Translations under genes and position numbers: made by a program | Origin: Macrolepiota albuminosa | Lineage: Eukaryota > Basidiomycota > Agaricomycetes > Agaricales > Agaricaceae | Assembly (NCBI GenBank): GCA_027475525.1 | Contig: JAMWFC010000062.1 | Location: 62,001-126,000, forward strand | Direction: 5' to 3' | DNA: 64,000 nucleotides | Part shown: in pieces, positions 46,623 through 57,453 of the stretch | Position numbering within the stretch: the stretch's first letter is position 1 | Layout of the letters: every line of letters begins with the position of its first letter | Notes under the pieces: generated by a model | The model's input: the letters and a program-made list of their open reading frames with translations, nothing else | Told to the model about the DNA's origin: nothing | Databases searched by the model: none

Positions 46623-47249
46623 AGCATCTTCTGAATGTCACATGACTGCAAAGACGTTGCTGGGCCAATGCAGGTCATGCAGATAAAAATGAGAAGAGAA
46701 AAAGAAGAAAGAAGCAAGCCACAAAGAGGAAGGAAAAATAAACATTAAGCTCAGAAAATAATGCCAATAGCTCAAAATAGTAAATTAACTTTCAACTGAA
46801 GCAATTGAAAGGGCTATTTAGTACAGATTATAGTTGTATGTTGTTCATAATATCAATAAAAGTAGTTTAGATAGAGGGAGAGAAAAGAAGGTGAACAAAA
46901 TAAAACAGGAAAATTAAGATATATAGGGTTCTGGCATTCCTTTTCACATATGATAAATAAAGTTGAATTATAGAATAATACAAAATTTTGAAGATATTCT
47001 GAGTATACAGAAAGTTTCTAAAGTATCTCTACTTTTGACATTTGCAAATGTATTAATTTTAATATAGAAATAAGTACCATAAAATAGTTGAATTTTGAAG
47101 ACATTCCTAAAATGACAAAAATGATTCTTGTTTCCAGACATGTCATATATGACACATTCAATGTTCTTCTCTATCCTCATCCATTTCAGTTATCTTAATC
47201 ACTTATTGCAGTGTGCAGTAAGTATTATCTGTACATTCTGAGACTATAA
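46623..47249. other. AT-rich DNA, nothing recognised
   Basis: No ORF with a motif, no LTR and no RNA gene recognised. It may include the 3' end of the pogo-like element that follows. Confidence 0.4.
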
Positions 47250-49540
47250 TTAATTTTCTTTATTTATAAAGTCCTCTATTTCTTCATCGTCAACATCCTC
47301 CAGCATTATCACAGTTGAAGCTGCAATTGATGCCAGTTTGGATTTTAATAGTTGAGTAGAATGCTTTGGGAGATCCTTTCTCAGTGTACTTGCTGCAGTA
47401 AGCTGTTTACATTGTTCTGTCCAAGCTTGCAGCCTTTTTGTGATGTTCTTTGATTTTCAGCTACTTATCTTCCAATCTCATCTTTCCAGCTTTCCTTCCT
47501 TTTCTACACTCCTTGCACTTCTTTGGGCCCTCTTTCTACTCCTCCTTTCTCTTTCAATTCTTCTCTATTATCTATACAACCTCAGGATCTGTCAGAACAA
47601 GCTCTTTTCCACCTACAAAAAGTGAAGTGCATTTCATTGTTTTCTTTGCTTCATTTGCTTCTATTGACTCCTTCATCTTTCTCAGCAGCAATGACTGGAC
47701 AACCAGCTAAGCCTGAATGCCTTCAATGACAATATCACAAGCATGGATAAGTCTGAGACTCTTGGTAAGTTTATCAATCTTCTTTTTCATGTCTTTGTAT
47801 GGCTGATAAGAATTGTTTTGGTTTTTAGTGTTCAAAAGACTCCAGCTCAGCTCAGAGAAAGACATTGGCTGTTTTAGAACTGGTGATTTCATCAATTCTT
47901 TGGTCTGTGCTGCTATGAGGTGTGTTTTGTTGATAAGATATGATCCTGATGATGTTGAGCCAAGAGATGATACTAAAATTTGCATCTATTTAGATCATGT
48001 GTACAATGAAGGATCAACCTCAGCATCAAGCACCCAACTGTGCAATGGAGTAAAAGTTGTATTGGCTGAAGTGTGGGTTGATGGAGAGAGCTCAAGTGCT
48101 ATGGGAGGATGATATCAAAACATGACCATAATGGCTCAGATAGAGCTTGTCTGAGGAAGAGGAAATGAGGCCTTGACAGATGTATTGTCACTTGGCTTTA
48201 TCTGTTCAGCCTTGATAATGTCAGGATTGTAAAAATATATCCCAGTTGAGCTGAATGCAGCCTTGACAAGATCAGGAGTGAATGCACTGAGGTAAGCAAT
48301 TTCTCAGACTTGTGCAAAATCAGATTTGTTGATGCTGTACTTCTCACAGTCTTCAAAAAGATGGATTTCATGCTTCCACACTTCTTTCATCTTTGCAAAG
48401 CATGCAACATCAAGACCCTGGAGTGGATGTGTGCAGTGTAGAAGATAGCTGATAATTTTGATGTTGTTTTCCATGGTGTAGTGTAGCAGATCAGATGTAT
48501 AGTGTGAACTGTGTCTATCCTTAAATAGAATATGTCTATGTCTAGCAGCTTTTTCTCTTGTCTCAGCATTAAATACTTTCTCAATTCATTGTCTTGTTAT
48601 AGAACTATTGGTCCAGCCATTTTTGGAGCAGGAAAACCTGAATGCTTTTTAATTTCAGCACACATATTGAGGTAAATAAACTTATGCAGCCTCTGACACA
48701 TTTTCTCCTCACCATGCCTGCTGGAACTTCTTCCCCTTGAAGATTATCAATGGCTTAATTGTTGTTCCATTTGCACAGACTGTTACAAGCACTGTGACAT
48801 TCTCTCTGTTTGCAGAGCCTTGTTTATGCTGAGTCTTTGTTCTTCACCTTTCAGCAACATATTGTATTCTCTGATTAGATGGGGGAAAACCACTCTCATC
48901 TATTCTGTATATGTCTTCTGATAGATCACCTGTAGTTTCCTTCAGGATTAATTGATACCAAATGCTTCACCATTTCTGGATTGAGTGCTGCTCATGTCTG
49001 GTTTGTGTCAAGTGGTTTGCTCCAGTGCATCTGAATTTCATCTTGAAACCTAGCAAGGAATCTACTGACCCAGTCCTCTCCTACTAGCTGATATTTTTCT
49101 TCATCTCATGCCTGTATAATAGCATTTGCAGCTACACAGATTGCTGAAGTGGCCATAGAGAGGCCATGGTCAGCAGATTCAAGGATCAAATCTGCCAGAA
49201 CACATTCTTCTGGATCAGAAAGCCTCTTTTTCAATGCATTAGATGTGCTCATGCTGCACCTTCCTTTTGCAAGATTGAGAACTGTTTTATAATTAACCCC
49301 ATGCTTGGCTGCAATGGGCTGTGCCCCAAGGCAAAATTTAGCTGGCTTGAGCAGTTGAGATTTGTACTCATCAATAGCAGCCTGGAGTTTAGAATTAGCA
49401 GCTTGATGATGTTTGATCTTTGTGATGTGTTCTGAGAGTGCATGCCCAGTCATTCTGCTGTGAGAATGCTGAATCCAAAAAGAAGTGTGTGTCCAAGAGC
49501 TAAAAAAGAGGTCAGTTTGTCTGTTGATCATCTTACACAT
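47250..49540 (-). pseudogene. Pogo/Tigger-like DDE transposase with CENP-B HTH
   Basis: N-terminal part (49540-49106) reads LQAAIDEYKS, AAKHGVNYKTVLNLAKGRCS, then EECVLADLILESADHGLSMA and ICVAANAII, the helix-turn-helix/CENP-B-type layout of fungal DDE_1 proteins. Further on are WVSRFLARFQDEIQMHWSKPLD (near 49050) and, at 48430-48200, HPLQGLDVACFA, KHEIHLFEDCEKYSINKSDF and AFTPDLVKAAFSSTGIYFYN, the C-terminal signature of the family. A K/R-rich helix and DDEEIEDFINKEN-stop close it at 47250. Many stops and shifts show a dead copy with CpG loss. I did not find terminal inverted repeats. Confidence 0.68.
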
Positions 49541-50684
49541 GAGAGTTGATCAACGTGAATGTCATGCTAATCTCTTCAATCTTTTCAACCATGTGTTTCT
49601 CCTCCATTTTTTATCCATTTGGCTTGTTGTAGTGACTAAAATCATGTAAAAAGATGTCATCAAGATAATTAGCTACTTTTAAGGACAGTCTCTATGCTCT
49701 TTAATATACAGATGTGAAATTACATCTTTAGATTTGTCATTTTTTGATTTTTCACACCTTGTTCATCTATTCATTCCATCAAATCATTGAAGATTGCTCT
49801 AAAATTTGTACAGTACATAGCAATAGTGCATATCTAAGTGTTCTGTAACTTTGAAAGCAATCGGTCAAGAATTGCACATGTTTTTCTATGACTGGGAAAA
49901 AGAATATCTGTGGGGAAAAAAGTGCCAGAACACTGTACAAATACAATAATACAATGCAATTTTCTGGGGTGCGATGGCCATGCATGGCTGTAGTCTACTG
50001 CTGGCTTACTATAGATATCAAACTTGTGGTAGAAATTCTTAAAGCACAAGTGCTATGGTAAGGTATGAAGAGGAGCTCATCATTAGCAGAAGGTGAGTGT
50101 CTCACCTTTTTTGCAGAGTGGTGACTAGAAGAAATAGATGACTAAAATCAATAAATAAGAATACTACTCTGCAAAAAGACTTGAGCGTGAGGTGTGTGAA
50201 GTGAGAGAGCGAATAGATGCTCACCTGTGCTGCTAGACGCGGATGGGAGAAGGGGCAGCAAAGAGAGGAAAGTGAAACTTTCCAACCTACTGTCCCCGAG
50301 GCGGCAACTGCCAGACAATGGCGCCGGGGACGGCTTCGAGTTCCTTTTGTGAGATATCCGACGTGTGGAGCGGGCTGCCGGACGATGTCGATGCTTGTTG
50401 TGCATAGGCCTCCGAAAAGGCTACTTACCTCCGGAACCCGCCTTCACGCCGATCAATATCGTTCAGTGAATCGTTGTATTGAGACTCCTGCACCCCTCAG
50501 TCTCAACATAATTACGCATTCCTATAGCAAAAAGTGAAACTAGATTAGATGAGATTGTATCATTTATTATCGATCTCAAAATACAATACGAACCAAACCT
50601 CTACACACCACCTAGGGGGTCTTTCGACTTCGACACCTACAGTTTATATATCTATAATAAAAGAAAAAAAAGTTCTAACTACTA
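49541..50684. other. Edge of the TE island and 3' flank of MATE gene 1
   Basis: CpG-poor DNA gives way to CpG-rich host DNA at about 50000-50200. A 15-bp imperfect inverted repeat (TTTTTGCAGAGTGGT near 50108 and ACTACTCTGCAAAAA near 50164) forms a small hairpin. ORFs on both strands at 50148-50537 overlap and show no motif. Confidence 0.45.
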
Positions 50685-52900
50685 CTAAACACCGAGACTC
50701 GTTTCCTCATCGACAAGTTTATGCGAGGCTTTTCCGTACCGAAGTTGTACTTTTGTCAGTTCACCTTGCCAGTCTGTTTTGAGACAAAGTGTGGTCCCGA
50801 CCACGGAACAGCACACGAGTGCCAGGGTTAGCCCGAGCCATAGGCCGGGGAGACGCCAGTCGTGGATGAAGACTAGGTATGACCCGAAAGGGAGGCCTTT
50901 TCGTGCGAGGTGTGAGTTGGTAGTGGGGTTTGGAGTTTAGGATACGTACCGAGGAGGTAAAATGCGCTGAGAGTGTGCGTGAGAGATAAGAACTGAGGGT
51001 AGATACTAGAGGGGTGAATATCCTTACCTGATGTTCAGCAACGCGCTTGTGTCCTGTGATGTGATCAGTGTTTGGAATTTGGTGGAGGGACTAGAGCGCT
51101 CACTTGTCTGCTCGTAGCCCTTAACAGACCAGCTGTGACGCACGAGTTGCCTTCGACTATTTGGAATAGCGCAATCATCGGGATGATTGAAGCAACATTT
51201 GCAATGACGTCTTTGCGCATATGATAGGCTAATCATAAGGATGGTGCAGCGAACGGGCTTACCGGGATCGTTGCTCAGCATGCGCGCCCATGATTGTCGG
51301 AATAACATGTATATGACTCTGCGAAAGCATAAGGCGTCACTTGGAAAGAGGCGATTCTGACTTACCCGAGGGAGATTGAGATCATCAACCCCAGGACAAG
51401 TGACGCGTTGGCCGCTCCGCGGGCTCTACGATGATCCATCGCGCCAAGGTGATGTCCCACACTTGACAAGTAAGTATCAGAGAGACGTCAAGGACTCCCT
51501 TGTAAAGTCATGCGCACCGTACACCTGCCGCACACGCTACGGCAAATCCTACTTGGTACGTAGTAGAGCCAAGTGTGAGGAGGATCGACTGCGAGGCGAT
51601 AGCGACGGGGCCTAGACTGAAGAAGACAGTTACAAATGAGTTTGAGAAATAGCGAGGAGCGCACAATGCAGCGAGGAGCGCGAGGATCTCCCATGCCCAC
51701 CACTCCGATGCAATTTGTCCTGTTAAATCTGGTAAATGCATAGACAGAGGCATGAAACCGCACTCACCAATACCACACACTCCAAGTCGCGCAAGGTCAC
51801 CAAAATCGACGAATATTTCCGTCGAGATCGGGTACCACGCCGAGTTCGGTAGCAAAAACACGCAATAGAGGATGGAGATTATGGGTACGAGTGTGTATGA
51901 TATCGCGACGCTAATCGGGGCGCCTATGAAGCCTAAATTAAATGGCTCAGGGCCCAAAACTAGGGCCGCGGTTAGGATGTATAACTATTAACGAATAAGC
52001 GCCTACCGAGCATGTAGTTGAGGAGTACGTTCAGGGGCGCAACGATGAGCATGATGTGAGTTTGGACGGAAAAGTAGCCTTTTGCACTGTAGTTTAGATT
52101 CGTCACTGATCGGGGAAAGATCTTACCTTGGCACTGGAAATAACGTCTATGATTTGAATCAGGGTCAATTGTCAAAACATGCTTAAAAGATTTACTAACC
52201 TCGAAACTTCCCTGAGGCCTGCGCCTGGTAGGCCCATGGCAAGCCAGCGTAAATACAACCCTGCCAACTTGGCAATCTCTGGGTCCTGATTGAGACACAA
52301 CAGAATAGATTCCATGTGTAACCATACAACGAGAATCGGCTTCATGTAAGGTAAGTACGGGGCCCTTGAAGAGGAGCTTTGAAAAGGCTCACAATCATTG
52401 AAATGAACAAGAGAACGACTAGATGATAAAACTTTTAGACATTGCGAAAAGTCGAACTTGTTTTCTTACTCATGCGTTGGGACCATAGCGCCACAAGCTC
52501 TGGACGAGTAGACGTATGCGCTGAAGGGAGCATCGTATCCAACGCGCTTGCAAGGCCTCGAAGCATACTAATTCCAGTCACGTTGGCTGTCATCGAACCT
52601 AGACTGACAGCAGCGAGCGCCAAAGTCGAAACGTGCCCCGCAAAGCCTATCTGGACAAAATGAAAACTGTATTCAAGTAGTAGTGATCTTTCCGTTCATT
52701 GTCAGGCAAGGGAAAGACAAAAAGAACGCTGAGACGGACTCGAGGATAGGAAGTGAAGATCGACGAATTACGCGCATTTCATGCCAGAATATCACTGTTG
52801 AAGATGGTTCGATTCGCTTTAGATACTCCATACTCTTCGAGATGAGAGGCGTAGATTCTTCTGTTCTGCTGGTGTAGTCACCATCGCGTGTACTGAGCAT
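50685..52900 (-). CDS. MATE-family multidrug/toxin extrusion transporter 1
   Basis: Multi-exon gene. Start MLSTRDGDYTSRTEESTPL at 52900, cytosolic N-terminus, then RSSLPIL; next exon with FAGHVSTLALAAVSLGSM, TANVTGISMLRGLASALDT and RPELVALWSQRM ending at a GTAAG donor near 52440; later SRVYLRW-type and RYFQCQG segments near 52130-52260; a large exon from about 51957 (PEPFNLGFIGAPISVAISY, IISILYCVFLLPNSAWYP) and ASEWWAWEILALLAALC. The C-terminal exon reads GLPFGSYLVFIHDW, LPGLWLGLTLALVCCSVVG, then KTDWQGELTKVQLR, ending TSLGV-stop at 50685. These are MATE hallmarks: 12 membrane helices and proton- or sodium-coupled export of organic cations. Closest type is fungal Erc1-like. Head-to-head with its paralogue. 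Not every intron border was resolved. Confidence 0.8.
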
Positions 52901-54155
52901 TGTTGGGTCGAGTGTTATCTACAGCGCCTATCCCCACTCAATTCAAGTTATAGCGCAGACCTTGAATGGAAGCCCACAAAGTCGTCGTGATTCTGGCAGA
53001 AAGCTCATTGTGGATTTCGCTGAGTTTTCTGGGCTAACGCCCATTTTTGCAATGTTCAGCCCGAATATGGTCAGTTTGGTCAAAGAAAAAAGAAAATTTT
53101 TCATTGAGAATCCTTGTTCGTCAAAGTGAGCACCATGTGTTGATCTTCCAAGCGAACAACTTCTTCCGAGCCTGTTTTTCGGTTCTCCATTTGGCTCCTT
53201 TCTAAGTCAGGCCATTCGTCATACATCGTGGCTGCATCGTGGCTACATCGTGGCATTACAGAAGAGGAAGACTTTGTCACGGTCACAGGACATTCAGGTT
53301 GCTTCTGCGAGGATTTGATAGAAGAAGTCATTGACCGTGCTATCTACTCACCTGGGAAATGAGTTCCCCATGGCTTCTCTTATCGTCTTATCAGTGCCTT
53401 TAAGCGGTATTAGACGGTCTTATTGAAATATAAAATAAAGAATTAATCTCGTAATTGCCAGGATAATTCCACAAGTTCCGATTCCAAAAATAGTCGCCGA
53501 ACATTTTGTACCCATTTTGGGGATAGCGCGTCCTTCGAGGTATTAGTTATTGACCATAAGATGATCGATGACGTATAGTATTGTTGTCGAGGGTGGACTA
53601 ACGTACGACTTGTTGCTACACTTGCATGATTTGCTTCCGTCCAACGACACACCGCTTTCTATAGACCATCCGTTGTTACCAGGCTATGATATTCGCTCTA
53701 CGTTGACCCTAAGTGTCGTTTTTGATCTTTCATTCTTCTGATTCGGCTCGAAATCTGTCGTTCTTCGGGACCCACTCAAGGTTGACCTTGTAAAGGATGT
53801 CTGAATGTTCTTCCTATCTAAACCAATTTTGAATAATATCCCCGTAAAGTTAGGGAGTGTACGGAGCGACTTCTATACCTCAATATTGCCAACGGAGGTT
53901 CATCCAGCCACGCACCCCGAAATGGTCACTAAGCATTTATCATATATCACCGATTTGTCCTTGTGACACCTAATTCAAATCATACGCACTCCCAAGTGGC
54001 GAGGCGATTCAATATATAGTGTTTGCGTCGGTGGAAAAATGCTGTAACAGTCTTGGATGTCTGATTAAGGTAATCACAGCCTGTCTATCGAAGGCGCAAA
54101 GCTTTATAATAAAATGGGGGGGAGCATACTGCAGATATGCAGATAACGTTCAGCA
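52901..54155. other. Shared intergenic region of the divergent MATE pair
   Basis: About 1.25 kb between the two start codons, presumably containing both promoters. Small ORFs (53101-53331 and 53443-53652, - strand) show no recognisable domain. No paired regulatory motif was picked out by eye. Confidence 0.5.
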
Positions 54156-56356
54156 ATGCTTGATGGAAACAGATCAGAGGAAACTATGCCTCTCCTTTCC
54201 GACAACACCAACTGTTCGAGTAGTACCTCCAGTGGAATCAAGGCGTCTTCTATAGCCATTCTGAAGCAAGAAATGCAAGTAATGTGTCGTTCTGCATTAC
54301 CAATCCTTGGGTTTGTGCCATCTTCTCACATCCTGAAGAGTGTGCTCATCCGTGGAAAAGATCGCTTCTCCTTGAACACAATTTCACTGTGGTTCAAATA
54401 GTTTCTGTAGGGCACCTTTCCACCCTTGCTCTTGCTGCCGCCAGTCTGGGTTCTATGACCGCCAATGTTACTGGCATGAGCATCTTTCGAGGCCTTACTA
54501 GTGCCTTGGATACAATGCTTCCTTCGGCGCATACTTCGAATCGTCCAGAACTTGTCGCATTGTGGTGCCAACGTATGGGTAAGAGTTCTAATCTCAATCC
54601 CAACCACTCTGCCAAAACCCTTTATGATAAGCGGTTGTCTTGTCAATTTCCATGTTTGTGAGATTTTTCCTTCTCCCTTGAAGCTCAAGAACCTTATTGA
54701 CATCGTAAAAGCCGATTCTCTTTATATGGATGAGCGGAGAAACAATCCTACTGCATCTCAATCAAGACCGAGAGATTGCCAGGTTGACTGGACTATATTT
54801 GCGTTGGTTCACTATAGGGTTACCAGGTGAGCCCGATTGCCTACAATTGACCGCCATGATCGACGGAAAGACAAAATAAATAGGAATGGGCTTCAAGGAA
54901 CTTTGCAAGTAAGGCGATTTTACAAGGTTATGTGTTACAATCTGATTGAATCATAGATGTTATTTTCAAAGTCAAGGTGAGGATTTGTCACCACCGAACG
55001 TCGTGAGCCTGAATGAAAAGATTCAAGGACACTTTTCTGTCCCTACTCGAATCCTTGCCATTGCTGTGTCAGTCAACGTATTCCTAAATTACCTCTTGGG
55101 TAAGTCATTGCCCCGTTATCAATGTCTTCATAGTCATCAACTAATCGATCAAGTATGGGGTCCTGAACCTTTTAGACTGGGATTCATTGGTGCGCCTATC
55201 GGTGCTGCAATATCTTACACGCTTATCCCCATCATATCTGTCATTTATGGTGTATTCTTACTACCTCATGCGGCTTGGCACCCACTCTCCTCGGAACTAT
55301 TCACCAACCTGGGCATTTTAGCTCGACTCGGTTTGTACGGCGTTGGTCAGTGGAATTCGGTGTACTTCCTCCTTTAATGCTTTATTCTCGCTTTGTTCTC
55401 ATCTCAGGACAAGTGGCATCGGAATGGTGGGCATGGGAAATTCTTGCTCTAGCTGCCTCCTTGTAAAATTTTTTGTTTATTGACTCTATTGGTTCTTGAT
55501 TCATCATCCCTAGTCTCGGACATGTCTCTATGGCATCTCAGTCAATTCTAGCTACAATAGCCTCTGCTACCTGGCAAGTCGGCTTTGCGGTGGCATGCGC
55601 CGCAGGAATACGGTGAGCGTGATTAACATGGGGACCAACCTCGATCGCAGCTCCTAAGACCTTTCTTTCTAGTATTGGTCATCATCTAGGCGCGACGGAT
55701 CCATATCGAGCTCTTGCAGCAGCCAACGCATCGCTTCTATTGGGCTTGATTTCATCATTTGTCCTCGCGTATGTCTTCGCTTTTACCTATATCCAACGAT
55801 TTCATGCTGCCACAGCTCCTCATTGATGTTTTTCCGTCAATCCATGGCGTGCCTGCTCAGCAGTGATCCTGGTGTGGACATCGTCACCTCTATTATCTAA
55901 TTATTGACGCCATGATGGAATTCAGAGGTTACGAGGAAGGTTGCCTCGACCATTCCTATCATTGCACTGTTCCAATTGGTTGATGCTAATGCGGGGGTCA
56001 CAAGTGGCATATTGAGGGCCACAGGAAGACAAGTGAGGGTGGAGATATAAAGCGATTACTCGATAACTGATACTTTTACCTCATTATTAGTATATCAGCG
56101 CATTGCTGAACATCAGGTCAGACTCCTGATTTGCCTTTCAATTGGCTGATTGTTTCATATTCCGCTCAGTGCCTTCTACTTCCTTGGTCAGTTTTCAACC
56201 CGATTTACTGTCTCATACCTGTTAATCTCTCAAAAAGGTCTTCCATGTAGCATTTATCTAGCGTTTGGCTGGCACTTGCACCTTCACGGTTTGTGGATCG
56301 GCTTTATTGTTGCACTTCTATATTGCTCCGTTGTGGCAGTGGGGTGGGCTACCTGA
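54156..56356 (+). CDS. MATE-family multidrug/toxin extrusion transporter 2
   Basis: Start MLDGNRSEETMPLLSDNT. Exon 1 54156-54311, 50-nt intron, exon 2 54362-54578 (HNFTVVQIVSVGHLSTLAL, LGSMTANVTGMSIFRGLT, RPELVALWCQRMG). Later exons carry ETILLHLNQDREIARLTGLY (near 54750), CYFQSQG, HFSVPTRILAIAVSVNVFLN (55030), PEPFRLGFIGAPIGAAISY (55160), ASEWWAWEILAL (55420), GHVSMASQSILATIASATWQ (55520), GHHLGATDPYRALAAANASL (55680), ASTIPIIALFQLVDANAGVT (55950), and the end LPCSIYLAFGWHLHLHGLWI to VAVGWAT-stop at 56356. The frame continues past TGA as WIEFEVEGVG, similar to gene 1's TDWQGELTK, so a late nonsense change may have removed about 14 cytosolic residues. At least ten short introns with GT...AG ends. 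Confidence 0.83.
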
Positions 56357-56424
56357 TGGATCGAATTCGAGGTCGAAGGAGTCGGAAGCGGAGAGTAAGG
56401 GTGGAGGTCGAGTTAGGCAGTAAA

Positions 56425-57425
56425 ATGTGTATATGCGTCGTAAACGTAGGGTAACGTTCGTCGCGTTGAGGAGAAAAATCGTGGAGCAAAAAGAAAGTGA
56501 ACACCAGAGAGACCGAGAGTGTCCCAGTAGTCAGAGAGAGAGGGTACAGCAGAAGACTGAAGTTTCGAGAAGAAGAGCAGAAGCTGAGTCAAGACAGTCA
56601 AGGAGGTCGTCTAGCAGAAGATTCGAGACGTTAAGAAATCAAAGAGCCAGTAGGCCGAGAACAGAGCCGAAGCTAAAGCAGAGAAGCCGAGTCAAGCGAA
56701 CAAGTGGAGAATCAAGCCGAGGCAGACACAAGCAAGCCGAAGATAGTCAAGACGCTCAGACTCCAAGAAGCCGAACAGCCGAGAACAGAGCCGAGAGGAA
56801 GACAGAGCCGAGACAGAGAAGCACAGGATATCGAGAAGCCGAGAAGTACCGAGCACGCTGCCGAGGACAGCGTACGTGCAAGGCTTGACGTCGGATCAGA
56901 CGTCTACGAAGCCAGAAGAACGCCAGACAGAACGAGACTCTGAGAGTAGACCAGACGACGACGAGACAGAGTTTCGAGGCGTGCGAATCAAGCTGAGCTC
57001 AAGACCAGGAGATGTGGGGTATAGAAAACCTGTATTTCTCTCCTACTTTCGTCTCTTTTATACATTTCCTACATCTCTTCGATCATCTAATTTAGGTTTC
57101 GACTATCGGTTGGTCTCATAATCTAAACCTTAACTCGTCACTTTCACTCGATCGTCTCCAATAAGCTTTCCAACCGTTGGACGGTCTCGGAATAAGGTTT
57201 TCGATCATCGATCATCCCCTGACCCTTCGATCACTCCCCAAGCCTTCGCTATTCTTTTTCTCTGTCATTCTCCCCAGAATCACCGTCCATTCCTTTTTCT
57301 CTGCATTCCTCGCTTGCGTCCTCATCCTCCGTTTCGGGAGGCCTCCACTCCACTTCTACTTCTTCTTTAATTATTTTCCTTCACTCGTATAACTCGTCTC
57401 TTGCCCAGTTCCCATCTATGACCCA
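56425..57425 (-). repeat. Probable 3' LTR of element C (outer end uncertain)
   Basis: In element orientation it begins TGGGTCATAG right after a polypurine tract. A TATA box GTATAAAAG lies near 57055 (- strand), as expected in an LTR. The outer end is a guess: TGTGTATATGCG at 56425 is one candidate, and the partner LTR lies outside the window. The GA-rich stretch 56430-56940 gives an arginine-rich ORF that I take as non-coding U5/leader DNA. Confidence 0.45.
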
Positions 57426-57437
57426 TTCTCCCCTACC
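57426..57437 (-). promoter_or_regulatory. Polypurine tract of element C
   Basis: GGTAGGGGAGAA (- strand) directly before TGGGTCATAG, the proposed LTR start. Confidence 0.55.
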
Positions 57438-57453
57438 ACAGATTGCGCGGCAC

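Noticed and set aside
50105..50180. Small inverted repeat as a transposon or terminator
   Set aside because: Only 15 bp, imperfect, and without target duplication; noted but not called.
53101..53652. Two small - strand ORFs between the MATE genes
   Set aside because: No recognisable domain or splice evidence; probably chance frames in the shared promoter region.
56427..56888. 153-codon arginine/glutamine-rich ORF
   Set aside because: Product of GA-rich repetitive DNA at the outer end of element C; composition explains the open frame.
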